From JBMOOG01 sp049324535 (lineage in GTDB: Bacteria; Pseudomonadota; Alphaproteobacteria; Rhodobacterales; Rhodobacteraceae): 14,310 nucleotides of DNA. The DNA lies in contig JBMOOG010000003.1 in the NCBI GenBank assembly GCA_049324535.1, forward strand, positions 1 through 14,310, given 5' to 3'. Under the pieces are notes generated by a model. The model worked only from the letters and a program-made list of their open reading frames with translations, was not told the origin of the DNA and did not search any database. The position numbers and the translations under genes were made by a program. This document shows, piece after piece, positions 5,711 through 12,452 of this stretch. Position 1 is the stretch's first letter. Every line of letters starts with the position of its first letter.

Positions 5711-6070
5711 TCAGAACCTGAGGCCACCCTCGCGGGCAGCGTCGGCCAGGGCCTTGATCTTGCCATGGTAGAGGAAGCCGCCACGATCGAAGTAGCATTC
5801 CTCGACCCCGGCCTTCTTTGCGCGCTCGGCAATCGCCGCGCCGACTTTCGCCGCCGCGTCGATGTTGTTCTTGCCGACGACGCCCAGATCCTTTTCGAGG
5901 CTGGAGGCCGAGGCGAGCGTCACGCCGCGCAGATCGTCGATCAGCTGAACGCTGATGTTCTTGGACGAGCGATGCACCGAAAGACGCAGGCGTCCCTCGG
6001 ACATCTTGCGAAGCTTGTTCCGGACGCGCAGGCGGCGCTTGAGGAACAGATCCCGTTTGCTGTTTGCCAT
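5711..6070 (-). CDS. rplR: 50S ribosomal protein L18
   Basis: L18 (uL18) binds 5S rRNA and, with L5, brings it into the central protuberance. The 119 residues are the normal size. The basic N-terminus (KRDLFLKRRLRVRNKLRK, about 5-22) is followed by RLRLSVHRSSKNISVQLID (27-45), and the C-terminal signature FDRGGFLYHGKIKALADAAREGGL (about 94-117) is diagnostic for L18. The ATG at 6070 gives the MANSKRD start 11 bases after the rplF stop. The frame stays open upstream into rplF, but that part is unlike L18. The following gap before rpsE is unusually long for this operon (116 bases). Confidence 0.98.
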   Translation of the reverse strand: MANSKRDLFLKRRLRVRNKLRKMSEGRLRLSVHRSSKNISVQLIDDLRGVTLASASSLEKDLGVVGKNNIDAAAKVGAAIAERAKKAGVEECYFDRGGFLYHGKIKALADAAREGGLRF

Positions 6071-6081
6071 TTCTCGCGTCC

Positions 6082-6615
6082 TTACTTCTTCTTGCCTTCC
6101 TTGCGGAAGATGAACTCGCCCTTGTAGCGGATGCCCTTGCCCTTGTAGGGCTCCGGCGGGCGCCATTCGCGGATGTTGGCCGCGACCTGACCGACGAGCT
6201 GCGCGTCGATGCCCTCCACCACGATCTCGGTCTGCTTCGGGGTCGTGACGGTCACGCCCTTCGGCACGTCGAAGTTCACGTCATGGCTGTAGCCGAGCGC
6301 AAGCTTCAGGACGTTGCCCTGCATCTGGGCGCGGTAGCCGACGCCCTGGATCTCGAGCTCTTTCTTGAAGCCGGTGGTGACGCCGGTCACGAGGTTCTCG
6401 ACCATCGACCGCGACATGCCCCACTGCTGGCGCGCGCGCTTCGAGGTGCCACGCGGCCTCACGGTGACGGCCTCGCCGTCGATCGTGATGGTGACGTCGT
6501 CGGTCGCCGTGAAGCTCAGGGTGCCTTTCGGTCCCTTCACCTCGACGGTCTGCCCGGAAAGCTGGGCCGACACGCCCTTGGGCAGTCCGACGGGTTTCTT
6601 GCCAATACGAGACAT
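6082..6615 (-). CDS. rplF: 50S ribosomal protein L6
   Basis: L6 (uL6) sits near the sarcin-ricin loop and supports elongation-factor binding. The product has 177 residues, the usual length, and shows two tandem L6 repeats. The first begins SRIGKKPVGLPKGV (2-15) with VKGPKGTLSF. The second contains ELEIQGVGYRAQ and the LGYSHDV and PKGV segments, ending in the conserved RPPEPYKGKGIRYKGE stretch and a Lys tail. The ATG at 6615 is supported by GAGGAGG just upstream, which overlaps the rpsH stop region; the gap to rpsH is 10 bases. An upstream extension of the frame is a shadow of rpsH. Confidence 0.98.
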   Translation of the reverse strand: MSRIGKKPVGLPKGVSAQLSGQTVEVKGPKGTLSFTATDDVTITIDGEAVTVRPRGTSKRARQQWGMSRSMVENLVTGVTTGFKKELEIQGVGYRAQMQGNVLKLALGYSHDVNFDVPKGVTVTTPKQTEIVVEGIDAQLVGQVAANIREWRPPEPYKGKGIRYKGEFIFRKEGKKK

Positions 6616-6625
6616 GCCACCCTCC

Positions 6626-7024
6626 TCAGAACACGGTGCAGAGCACTTCGCCGCCAACATTGGCAGTCCGTGCAGCCGCATCCGACATGACGCCCTTCGG
6701 CGTGGAGACGATCGAGACCCCGAGGCCGTTGCGGACTGAGGGGATGTTCTGGACGCTGGCATAGACGCGGCGGCCGGGCGTGGACACGCGCCGGATCTCG
6801 CGGATGACCGGAGCGCCGTCGTAATACTTCAGGCTGATCTCCAGTTCCGGCTGACCACCGGCGGCGGTCACCTTGTCGTAGCCGCGGATGTAGCCCTCGT
6901 CCTTGAGGACATCGAGCACCCAGGCACGCAGCTTCGAGGCCGGCGTGCGCACGGTGGACTTGCCGCGCAGCTGCGCGTTGCGGATGCGGGTCAGCATATC
7001 GCCGAGCGGATCGTTCATCGACAT
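6626..7024 (-). CDS. rpsH: 30S ribosomal protein S8
   Basis: S8 (uS8) binds helix 21 of 16S rRNA and is needed for 30S platform assembly. In E. coli it also represses its own spc operon by binding mRNA near rplE. The 132-residue product begins MSMNDPLGDMLTRIRNAQ (1-18). Its C-terminal signature is visible as RRVSTPGRRVYAS (about 79-91), GLGVSIVSTPKGVMSD (about 101-116) and GGEVLC (about 125-130). An internal ATG at residue 3 is an alternative start; the longer form is preferred because it matches relatives as recalled. It is 13 bases after rpsN and 10 before rplF. No obvious mimic of the S8 site was identified in the leader regions by eye. Confidence 0.98.
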   Translation of the reverse strand: MSMNDPLGDMLTRIRNAQLRGKSTVRTPASKLRAWVLDVLKDEGYIRGYDKVTAAGGQPELEISLKYYDGAPVIREIRRVSTPGRRVYASVQNIPSVRNGLGVSIVSTPKGVMSDAAARTANVGGEVLCTVF

Positions 7025-7037
7025 GTGCCTCCCTCCC

Positions 7038-7343
7038 TTACCAGCTCGACTTCACCATGCCGGGGATCTGGCCGAACGAGGCCAGGTCGCGCAGCATGAT
7101 CCGCGAGAGCTTGAGCTTGCGATAATAGGCGTGCGGACGGCCGGTGAGCTGGCACCGGTTGTGGATCCGCGTCGCCGACGAGTTGCGCGGCAGTTCGGCC
7201 AGCTTCAGGGTCGCCTTGAAGCGCTCTTCCATCGGCCTGGACTGGTCCGCGATCACCGCCTTGAGCGCCGCGCGCTTGGCCGCATACTGCTTGACCATCT
7301 TCGCGCGCTTCACTTCGCGGTTCACCATCGATTTCTTCGCCAT
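7038..7343 (-). CDS. rpsN: 30S ribosomal protein S14 (zinc-free form)
   Basis: S14 (uS14) lies in the head of the small subunit next to S3, S10 and 16S rRNA. This is the 101-residue long form. It begins MAKKSMVNREVKR, has a helical basic middle, and ends with the conserved RCQLTGRPHAYYRKLKLSR (about 63-81) and SFGQIPGMVKSSW. It has one cysteine only (Cys64), so the CxxC pairs of the zinc-binding short form are absent and this is the C-minus paralogue type. The gene lies between rplE and rpsH as in the E. coli spc operon, 17 bases after rplE. No second S14 gene is in the window. Confidence 0.98.
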   Translation of the reverse strand: MAKKSMVNREVKRAKMVKQYAAKRAALKAVIADQSRPMEERFKATLKLAELPRNSSATRIHNRCQLTGRPHAYYRKLKLSRIMLRDLASFGQIPGMVKSSW

Positions 7344-7360
7344 TCGTCGTTCCTCCGCGA

Positions 7361-7917
<557 letters not shown>

Positions 7918-7918
<1 letters not shown>

Positions 7919-8223
7919 CAGATCGCCTCCCCGGTGGTCTTGGCAAAGCGGACCTTCTTGTCGCCTTCCATGCGGAAGCCGACGCGGGTGGCCTTGCCGT
8001 TCTTGTCCATGAGCGCGAGATTCGACAGGTCGATCGGCATCGCCTTGGGCTGGCGGCCGCCCGGGTTGGTCTGGGTCTGGCGCTGGTGACGGATCGCGAC
8101 GTTCACGCCATCGACGATCGCCTTGTTCTCTTTCGGCATCACGGCGGTGATCTCGCCCTGCTTGCCCTTGTCCTTGCCGGTCAGCACGACGACCTTGTCG
8201 CCCTTGCGGAGTTTCGCAGCCAT
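7918..8223 (-). CDS. rplX: 50S ribosomal protein L24
   Basis: L24 (uL24) starts large-subunit assembly at the 5' end of 23S rRNA and lies near the exit tunnel. The 101-residue product shows the KOW motif near the N-terminus: KLRKGDKVVVLTGKDKGKQGEI at about 4-25 (outlined; key residues GD, GKDKGKQG). NPGGRQPKAMPIDLSN and a short basic C-terminus follow. I place the start at ATG 8223, which shares one base with the rplN stop (TGATG) and gives the conserved MAAKLRKGDKV. A GTG immediately upstream (8226) is in frame and would add one residue. The stop codon also overlaps the rplE start by one base, so three genes in a row are coupled. Confidence 0.98.
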
Positions 8224-8591
8224 CACAGCACCTCCGGCGCGAGCGAGATGATCTTCATGAAGTTCTTCGCGCGCAGCTCACGCACGACCGGCCCGAAGAT
8301 GCGGGTGCCGACCGGCTCGCCCTGGTTGTTCAGGATGACGGCGGCGTTGCGATCGAAGCGGATCGAGGTGCCGTCTTCGCGGCGGACTTCCTTGGCGGTG
8401 CGCACGACGACGGCCTTGCGGACATCGCCCTTCTTCACGCGGCCTTTCGGAATCGCCTCCTTGACCGACACCACGATGATGTCGCCCACGGATGCGTATC
8501 GGCGGTGCGAGCCGCCGAGGACCTTGATGCACTGAACCCGGCGCGCGCCGGAGTTGTCAGCGACATCCAGATTGGTCTGCATCTGGATCAT
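8223..8591 (-). CDS. rplN: 50S ribosomal protein L14
   Basis: L14 (uL14) lies at the subunit interface near the GTPase-associated region and contacts L19 and 16S rRNA. The 122 residues match the family length exactly. MIQMQTNLDVADNSGARRV (1-19) is the standard opening. The family signature VGDIIVVSVKEAIPKGRVKKGDV (about 35-57) and the segment DRNAAVILNNQGEPVGTRIFGPV (about 79-101) are both intact. GGGAG lies upstream of the ATG at 8591. It begins the classical spc order after a 76-base gap from rpsQ that has a hairpin but no convincing promoter. Its stop overlaps rplX by one base. Confidence 0.98.
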   Translation of the reverse strand: MIQMQTNLDVADNSGARRVQCIKVLGGSHRRYASVGDIIVVSVKEAIPKGRVKKGDVRKAVVVRTAKEVRREDGTSIRFDRNAAVILNNQGEPVGTRIFGPVVRELRAKNFMKIISLAPEVL

Positions 8592-8610
8592 TCGGTTTCT
8601 CCCGACCTTT

Positions 8611-8632
8611 GGGGACCGGATCGTCCGGCCCC
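8611..8632 (-). other. Hairpin between rpsQ and rplN
   Basis: A 9-bp stem with one bulged base and a CGA loop sits about 20 bases before the rplN start, just upstream of its Shine-Dalgarno. An outer 6-bp pairing (CCCCAC with GTGGGG) is also possible with sequence nearer rpsQ. No U-tract follows, so it is not a classical terminator. It marks the S10/spc border and may be a processing or regulatory structure. Confidence 0.45.
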
Positions 8633-8667
8633 ACGGTTTCGTTTGAAGGAGGGTGTGGGGTAAAGCC

Positions 8668-8901
8668 TCAGGCTTCCGTCACAACCGTCCAACGCTTGGT
8701 CTTCGAGATCGGGGCGCATTCCTCGATGCGGACCACGTCGCCGACCTTGAACTTGTTCTCCGCGTCATGGGCGCGGTATTTCTTCGATTTCCGCACCGTC
8801 TTCTGCAGAAGCGGGTGCTTGAAGCGGCGCTCGACCAGAACGGTGATCGTCTGCTCGTTCTTGTCCGAGGTGACGACGCCCTGAAGGATACGTTTCGGCA
8901 T
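8668..8901 (-). CDS. rpsQ: 30S ribosomal protein S17
   Basis: S17 (uS17) is an OB-fold protein that binds 16S rRNA early in assembly. The 77-residue product has MPKRILQGVVTSDKNEQTITV (1-21, outlined by KRILQG and VTSDK), the central VERRFKHPLLQKTVRKSKKYRAHDE-type block with HPL and YRAHD (actual residues YRAHDAEN), and GDVVRIEECAPISKTKRW near the end (about 54-71). That last stretch is the family signature. The ATG at 8901 is 10 bases after the rpmC stop. A short C-terminal TVVTEA replaces the longer tail seen in some species. Confidence 0.97.
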   Translation of the reverse strand: MPKRILQGVVTSDKNEQTITVLVERRFKHPLLQKTVRKSKKYRAHDAENKFKVGDVVRIEECAPISKTKRWTVVTEA

Positions 8902-8911
8902 GTCGGTCCCC

Positions 8912-9115
8912 TTACTTCGCCGCCGCTTCCGCGGCCTTCTGGTTCAGCACCGTCTTGACGCGCGCGGCATCGCGGCGGACGAGGCGCATGCGGGCGGTAT
9001 TCTCGAGCTGGCCGGTGGCCTGCTGGAAGCGCAGGTTGAAGGCTTCCTTCTTGAGCGCGACCAGTTCGTCGCGCAGCTGGTCCGGGGTCTTGGCCCGGAG
9101 ATCCTTGGCGTCCAT
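8912..9115 (-). CDS. rpmC: 50S ribosomal protein L29
   Basis: L29 (uL29) is a small two-helix hairpin protein at the tunnel exit, near the docking site for trigger factor and SRP. The 67 residues show MDAKDLRAKTPDQLRDEL (1-18), KKEAFNLRFQQATGQLENTARM (22-43, key residues FNLRFQ and GQLENT) and RLVRRDAARVKTVL, all conserved. The ATG at 9115 is preceded by GGAAGGAAG. Unlike the compact E. coli S10 order it is separated from rplP by 263 bases containing a terminator, a candidate promoter and a leader hairpin, so it probably heads a transcript. Confidence 0.97.
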   Translation of the reverse strand: MDAKDLRAKTPDQLRDELVALKKEAFNLRFQQATGQLENTARMRLVRRDAARVKTVLNQKAAEAAAK

Positions 9116-9189
9116 CGCCGCTTCCTTCCTTCACATCACCAGAGGGCCCCCTGTCGGGTCACCCTGCATCCGGTGGAGTCAATGATGAG

Positions 9190-9220
9190 CCCGCGAATCC
9201 GGGCGGGCCGGAATCGCGGG
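9190..9220 (-). promoter_or_regulatory. Long leader hairpin before rpmC
   Basis: A 13-bp inverted repeat (9190-9202 with 9208-9220) has 12 paired positions, one internal mismatch and a 5-base loop. It begins within a base or so of the transcription start predicted from the promoter at 9228-9256, so the mRNA would begin with this hairpin. Such a 5' cap-like hairpin may protect the transcript from RNases. It could equally be a protein-binding or autoregulatory leader. Confidence 0.55.
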
Positions 9221-9227
9221 ATGCGTC

Positions 9228-9256
9228 CCTATAGGGGAGAGCGGGCGGACGGGCAA
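9228..9256 (-). promoter_or_regulatory. Candidate promoter for rpmC-spc unit
   Basis: On the minus strand TTGCCC (9251-9256) and TATAGG (9228-9233) are spaced by 17 bases, downstream of a strong terminator and about 105 bases before rpmC. The -10 is in the context CCCTATA, shared with the rplO promoter candidate. Position after a terminator strengthens the call. It is based on sequence pattern only. Confidence 0.5.
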
Positions 9257-9307
9257 GCCCTCGTTTCGCGGGGCCGGCGCCCCGGCCGGTTCCGTGCCGG
9301 AGCGCGC

Positions 9308-9339
9308 AAAGAGAAAGGCGCGCCCCTTGGGCGCGCCTT
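9308..9339 (-). terminator. Intrinsic terminator after rplP
   Basis: A perfect 11-bp GC-rich stem (9315-9325 with 9329-9339) with a 3-base loop lies 39 bases beyond the rplP stop on the minus strand and is followed by a T-rich tail TCTCTTT (9308-9314). This is the best terminator in the window. It would end or attenuate the S10 transcript before rpmC. Confidence 0.75.
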
Positions 9340-9378
9340 CGCAGACCTGGGCCCGGGTTGCGGGCGCGGCGGAAGACC

Positions 9379-9792
9379 TTACCAGTCTTCGCGGGCGACG
9401 ATGCGGGTCAGCACCGGCAGCTTCATTGCGCCGAGACGGAGCGCCTCGCGGGCGGTCTCCTCATCGACGCCGTCGATCTCGAACATGATCCGGCCGGGCT
9501 TCACGCGGCAGGCCCAGTATTCGGTCGAGCCCTTGCCCGAACCCATCCGCACCTCGGCCGGCTTCGACGACACCGGAACGTCCGGGAAGATCCGGATCCA
9601 GACGCGGCCCTGGCGCTTCATGTGGCGGGTGATCGCGCGGCGCGCGGCCTCGATCTGACGGGCGGTGACACGCTCGGGCGTGGTCGCCTTCAGACCGAAA
9701 TGGCCGAAGTTCAGGAGGAACCCGCCCTTCGCCTCGCCGTGGATGCGGCCCTTGTGCTGTTTGCGGAACTTCGTCCGTTTGGGTTGCAGCAT
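9379..9792 (-). CDS. rplP: 50S ribosomal protein L16
   Basis: L16 (uL16) organises the A-site side of the large subunit and contacts A-site tRNA. The 137 residues fit the family's 136-144. MLQPKRTKFRKQHKGR opens the protein, with FGHFGLKA at about 29-36. The signature block KRQGRVWIRIFPD lies at about 59-71, and KPAEVRMGSGKGSTEYWAC (about 77-95) carries the MGSGKG loop. The ATG at 9792 has AGGAG within the 13-base spacer after rpsC. The classical S10 order places rpmC next; here a terminator intervenes. Confidence 0.98.
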   Translation of the reverse strand: MLQPKRTKFRKQHKGRIHGEAKGGFLLNFGHFGLKATTPERVTARQIEAARRAITRHMKRQGRVWIRIFPDVPVSSKPAEVRMGSGKGSTEYWACRVKPGRIMFEIDGVDEETAREALRLGAMKLPVLTRIVAREDW

Positions 9793-9805
9793 CTTTCCCT
9801 ACTCC

Positions 9806-10516
9806 TCAGCGCGCGTCGCGACGCGGGCCGCGCGGGGCCGGGCCATCCTGGGCCTCGGCGGCCTTGCGGTCGCGCGCTTGCGGATCATGCTCCATGATCT
9901 CGCCCTTGAAGATCCAGACCTTCACCCCGATGATCCCGTAGGGAGTCGAGGCTTCGGCCAGCGCATAGTCGATGTCGGCGCGCAGCGTGTGCAGCGGCAC
10001 CCGGCCCTCGCGGTACCATTCCGTCCGCGCGATCTCGGCACCGCCGAGACGGCCCGCGACATTCACCCGGATGCCGAGCGCGCCCATGCGCATGGCGTTC
10101 TGTACCGCGCGCTTCATCGCACGGCGGAACGACACACGGCGTTCGAGCTGCTGGGCGATCGATTCCGCCACCAGCATCGCGTCCAGTTCGGGCTTGCGGA
10201 CCTCGACGATGTTGAGGTGCAGTTCCGACTTGGTGAAGTTGGCGAGCTTCTTGCGCAGCGTCTCGATGTCGGCGCCCTTCTTGCCGATGATGACACCGGG
10301 GCGGGCCGAATGGATCGTGACGCGGCACTTCTTGTGCGGGCGCTCGATGATGACCTTCGAGATGCCGGCCTGCTTGGCTTCCTTGTGGATGAAGTCCCGC
10401 ATCCGCAGGTCTTCCAGCAGGAGGTTGCCGTAGTCCTTGCTGTCGGCATACCAGCGGCTGTCCCAGGTGCGGTTCACCTGCAGGCGCATGCCGATCGGGT
10501 TGACCTTCTGTCCCAT
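9806..10516 (-). CDS. rpsC: 30S ribosomal protein S3
   Basis: S3 (uS3) forms part of the mRNA entry tunnel and its helicase, and binds 16S rRNA in the head. The 236-residue product begins MGQKVNPIGMRL (1-12). It has a type II KH domain with ARPGVIIGKKGADIETLR (71-88), where GKKG at 78-81 is the GxxG loop, and the C-terminal domain signature with GRLGGAEIARTEW (155-167), VPLHTLRADIDYA (173-185) and GIIGVKVWIFKGE (194-206). The tail after 210 is variable and Arg/Pro-rich. The ATG at 10516 shares one base with the rplV stop (TAATG), implying coupled translation. The open frame upstream overlaps rplV and is discarded. Confidence 0.98.
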   Translation of the reverse strand: MGQKVNPIGMRLQVNRTWDSRWYADSKDYGNLLLEDLRMRDFIHKEAKQAGISKVIIERPHKKCRVTIHSARPGVIIGKKGADIETLRKKLANFTKSELHLNIVEVRKPELDAMLVAESIAQQLERRVSFRRAMKRAVQNAMRMGALGIRVNVAGRLGGAEIARTEWYREGRVPLHTLRADIDYALAEASTPYGIIGVKVWIFKGEIMEHDPQARDRKAAEAQDGPAPRGPRRDAR

Positions 10517-10908
10517 TACGCTTGCTCCCCGGCTGCGGCCTCGGCCTGACGGACCTTGATGGTGAGTTCCGAGAACGGCTTCATGATCTTGCCGAACCGG
10601 CCACGCGCCCGCGGACGGCCGCGCTTCATCACCAGGTTCTTGCCGACATAGGCCTCGGCCACGACCAGCGCATCGACGTCGAGACCGTGGTTGTTCTCGG
10701 CGTTGGCGATGGCCGACTGCAGGCACTTCTTCACGTCACCGGCGATCCGCTTCTTCGAAAAGGTGAGATCGGCCAGCGCCTTCTCGACCTTCTTGCCGCG
10801 GATCAGGGCGGCGACGAGGTTCAGTTTCTGCGGGCTGGTGCGAAGCATCTTCGACTTCGCCATCGCCTCGTTGTCCGCCACGCGGCGCGGATTCTTTTCC
10901 TTACCCAT
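10516..10908 (-). CDS. rplV: 50S ribosomal protein L22
   Basis: L22 (uL22) lines the peptide exit tunnel through a long beta hairpin, which is also a site of macrolide-resistance changes. The 130-residue protein has SPQKLNLVAALIRGKKV (about 25-41) and DVKKCLQSAIANAENNHGLD (about 58-77, key residues LQSAIANAENN). The tunnel hairpin segment is VMKRGRPRARGRFGKI (about 92-107). An N-terminal extension MGKEKNPRRVADNEAMAK precedes the core and resembles the form in Rhodobacter relatives as I recall it. The ATG at 10908 is 5 bases after rpsS; Met16 is an alternative start giving a more standard 115 residues. Confidence 0.97.
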   Translation of the reverse strand: MGKEKNPRRVADNEAMAKSKMLRTSPQKLNLVAALIRGKKVEKALADLTFSKKRIAGDVKKCLQSAIANAENNHGLDVDALVVAEAYVGKNLVMKRGRPRARGRFGKIMKPFSELTIKVRQAEAAAGEQA

Positions 10909-10913
10909 GACGC

Positions 10914-11192
10914 TTACTTCCTCTTCGCTTTCTTGTCGGCCGCGTGCCCGTAATAGGTGCGGGTGGGCGAGTATTCACCGAACTTCTGGCCGATCATCTC
11001 CTCGGTGACGCTCACCGGGATGTGCTTCTGACCGTTGTAGACGGCGAAGGTGAGGCCGACGAACTGCGGCAGGATGGTCGAACGGCGCGACCAGATCTTG
11101 ATCACTTCGCTCTTGCCCGATGCGTGCGCCTTTTCCGCCTTCTTCAGCAGGTAGGCGTCGACGAAGGGGCCTTTCCAAACAGAACGTGCCAT
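10914..11192 (-). CDS. rpsS: 30S ribosomal protein S19
   Basis: S19 (uS19) forms a complex with S13 in the 30S head near the A site. The 92-residue product begins MARSVWKGPFVD, has the central IKIWSRRSTILPQFVG (about 31-46), and the family signature YNGQKHIPVSVTEEMIGQKFGEYSPTR (about 52-78, key residues HIPV and MIGQKFGEFxxTR-type). The ATG at 11192 lies 3 bases after the rplB stop, and the end is 5 bases before rplV, all in one transcript. It ends in a Lys-rich tail. Confidence 0.98.
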   Translation of the reverse strand: MARSVWKGPFVDAYLLKKAEKAHASGKSEVIKIWSRRSTILPQFVGLTFAVYNGQKHIPVSVTEEMIGQKFGEYSPTRTYYGHAADKKAKRK

Positions 11193-11195
11193 GGA

Positions 11196-12032
11196 TCAGC
11201 GCCCTTTCTTGGCGTGACGCGAACGGACGATGTACTTGTCCGTGGTCTTGTTGGTCCGGGTCTTGTTGCCCTTGGTGCCCTTGCCCCAGGGAGTGACCGG
11301 GTGACGGCCGCCCGAGGTGCGGCCTTCGCCGCCGCCATGCGGGTGGTCGATCGGGTTCATGGCGACGCCGCGCACGGTCGGGCGGATGCCCTTGTGGCGC
11401 ATGCGGCCGGCCTTGCCGAAGTTCTGGTTCGAGTTGTCGGGGTTCGACACCGCGCCCACGGTGGCCATGCATTCCTGGCGCACCATCCGCAGCTCGCCCG
11501 ACGACAGGCGGATCTGCGCGTAGCCGCCGTCACGGCCGACGAACTGGGCGTAGGTTCCCGCCGCACGGGCGAGCTGGCCGCCCTTGCCGGGCTTCAGCTC
11601 GACGTTGTGCACGATCGTGCCGATCGGCATGCCAGAGAACGGCATGGCGTTGCCCGGCTTCACGTCGGTCTTGGCGCCCGCGATCACGCTGTCGCCCACC
11701 GCAAGGCGCTGGGGAGCGAGGATGTAGGACTGTTCGCCGTCCTGGTATTTCACCAGGGCGATGAAGGCGGTGCGGTTCGGATCGTATTCGATCCGCTCGA
11801 CCGTGGCCGGCACGTCGAACTTGCGACGCTTGAAGTCAATGACGCGATAGAGCCGCTTGGCTCCGCCGCCCTTGTGCCAGCAGGTGACGCGCCCGGTGTT
11901 GTTCCGGCCGCCGGTCTTGATGAGGCCCTCGGTGAGGGCCTTGACCGGGCGACCTTTCCAAAGCTCCGAACGGTCGATCAGAACCAGCCCACGCTGGCCC
12001 GGCGTCGTCGGCTTGTACGACTTGAGTGCCAT
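11196..12032 (-). CDS. rplB: 50S ribosomal protein L2
   Basis: L2 (uL2) is one of the most conserved large-subunit proteins, needed for subunit association and the integrity of the peptidyl transferase region. The 278 residues are slightly longer than the E. coli 273. The N-terminus MALKSYKPTTPGQRG is typical. KGGGAKRLYRVIDFKR (54-69) and the OB/SH3-like core follow. The hallmark MNPIDHPHGGGEGRT (225-239) contains His230, which corresponds to the essential His229 of E. coli. A basic tail ends RSRHAKKGR. The ATG at 12032 has a GGAAG upstream. The 123-base leader after rplW is unusual for this operon because it contains a hairpin with five U's and a UUCG-loop hairpin. Confidence 0.98.
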   Translation of the reverse strand: MALKSYKPTTPGQRGLVLIDRSELWKGRPVKALTEGLIKTGGRNNTGRVTCWHKGGGAKRLYRVIDFKRRKFDVPATVERIEYDPNRTAFIALVKYQDGEQSYILAPQRLAVGDSVIAGAKTDVKPGNAMPFSGMPIGTIVHNVELKPGKGGQLARAAGTYAQFVGRDGGYAQIRLSSGELRMVRQECMATVGAVSNPDNSNQNFGKAGRMRHKGIRPTVRGVAMNPIDHPHGGGEGRTSGGRHPVTPWGKGTKGNKTRTNKTTDKYIVRSRHAKKGR

Positions 12033-12078
12033 GCTTTCTGTCTTCCGTTGCTCTGGACCTGTCGGTCCGTTGGTGTGT

Positions 12079-12096
12079 AGGGCCCCGAAGGTCCCC
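12079..12096 (-). other. UUCG-tetraloop hairpin in the rplB leader
   Basis: On the minus strand GGGGACC and GGGCCCU-type arms pair (with one A/G mismatch and a terminal wobble) around a C(UUCG)G tetraloop, a very stable RNA loop. It lies about 47 bases before the rplB start and immediately downstream of the U5 hairpin at 12104-12137. Confidence 0.4.
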
Positions 12097-12103
12097 GTCT
12101 TCG

Positions 12104-12137
12104 AAAAATCCTGCGGCCCCGAAAGCTCCGGGGCCGC
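12104..12137 (-). terminator. Terminator-like hairpin between rplW and rplB
   Basis: A perfect 9-bp GC stem (12113-12121 with 12129-12137, 7-base loop) is followed after four bases by five U's (12104-12108) in the minus-strand RNA. It could attenuate transcription inside the S10 operon. No clear promoter was found between it and rplB, so full termination would cost expression of essential genes. Partial attenuation or RNA processing is more likely. Confidence 0.5.
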
Positions 12138-12155
12138 GAGATTCGGCGCCTTCTA

Positions 12156-12452
12156 TCAGAGGCCCGTGGACACGTCGATGGTGTTCCCGTCCTCGAGCGT
12201 GACATAGGCCTTCTTCACGTCGTTCCGGGTGCCGGGACGGCCGCGGAACTTCTTGACCTTGCCCTTGGTCACGACGGTGTTCACCGCCTTGACCTTCACG
12301 CCGAAGACGGCCTCGACCGCTTCCTTGATCTGCGGCTTCGTCGCCTCGGGCGCGACCTGGAAGACCACGGCGCCGTGCTCGGACGCCATGGTGGCCTTCT
12401 CGGTGATGACCGGCTTGCGGATCACGTCGTAGTGTTCGGGTTTCGCGCTCAT
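12156..12452 (-). CDS. rplW: 50S ribosomal protein L23
   Basis: L23 (uL23) sits at the tunnel exit and is the main docking site for trigger factor and SRP. It has 98 residues, typical of bacteria. The pattern HYDVIRKPVITEKAT (7-21), KPQIKEAVEAVFGVKVKAVNT (about 39-59, key residues IKEAVE and FGVKV) and KGKVKKFRGRPGTRNDVKKAYVTL is characteristic. The ATG at 12452 overlaps the rplD stop by four bases (ATGA), which implies translational coupling. It is followed by the longest internal gap of the first half of the S10 cluster. Confidence 0.98.
   Translation of the reverse strand: MSAKPEHYDVIRKPVITEKATMASEHGAVVFQVAPEATKPQIKEAVEAVFGVKVKAVNTVVTKGKVKKFRGRPGTRNDVKKAYVTLEDGNTIDVSTGL

Noticed and set aside
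9116..9378. Possible small gene between rplP and rpmC
   Set aside because: No frame there has a start with a ribosome-binding site and protein-like composition; the gap is better explained by terminator, promoter and leader.
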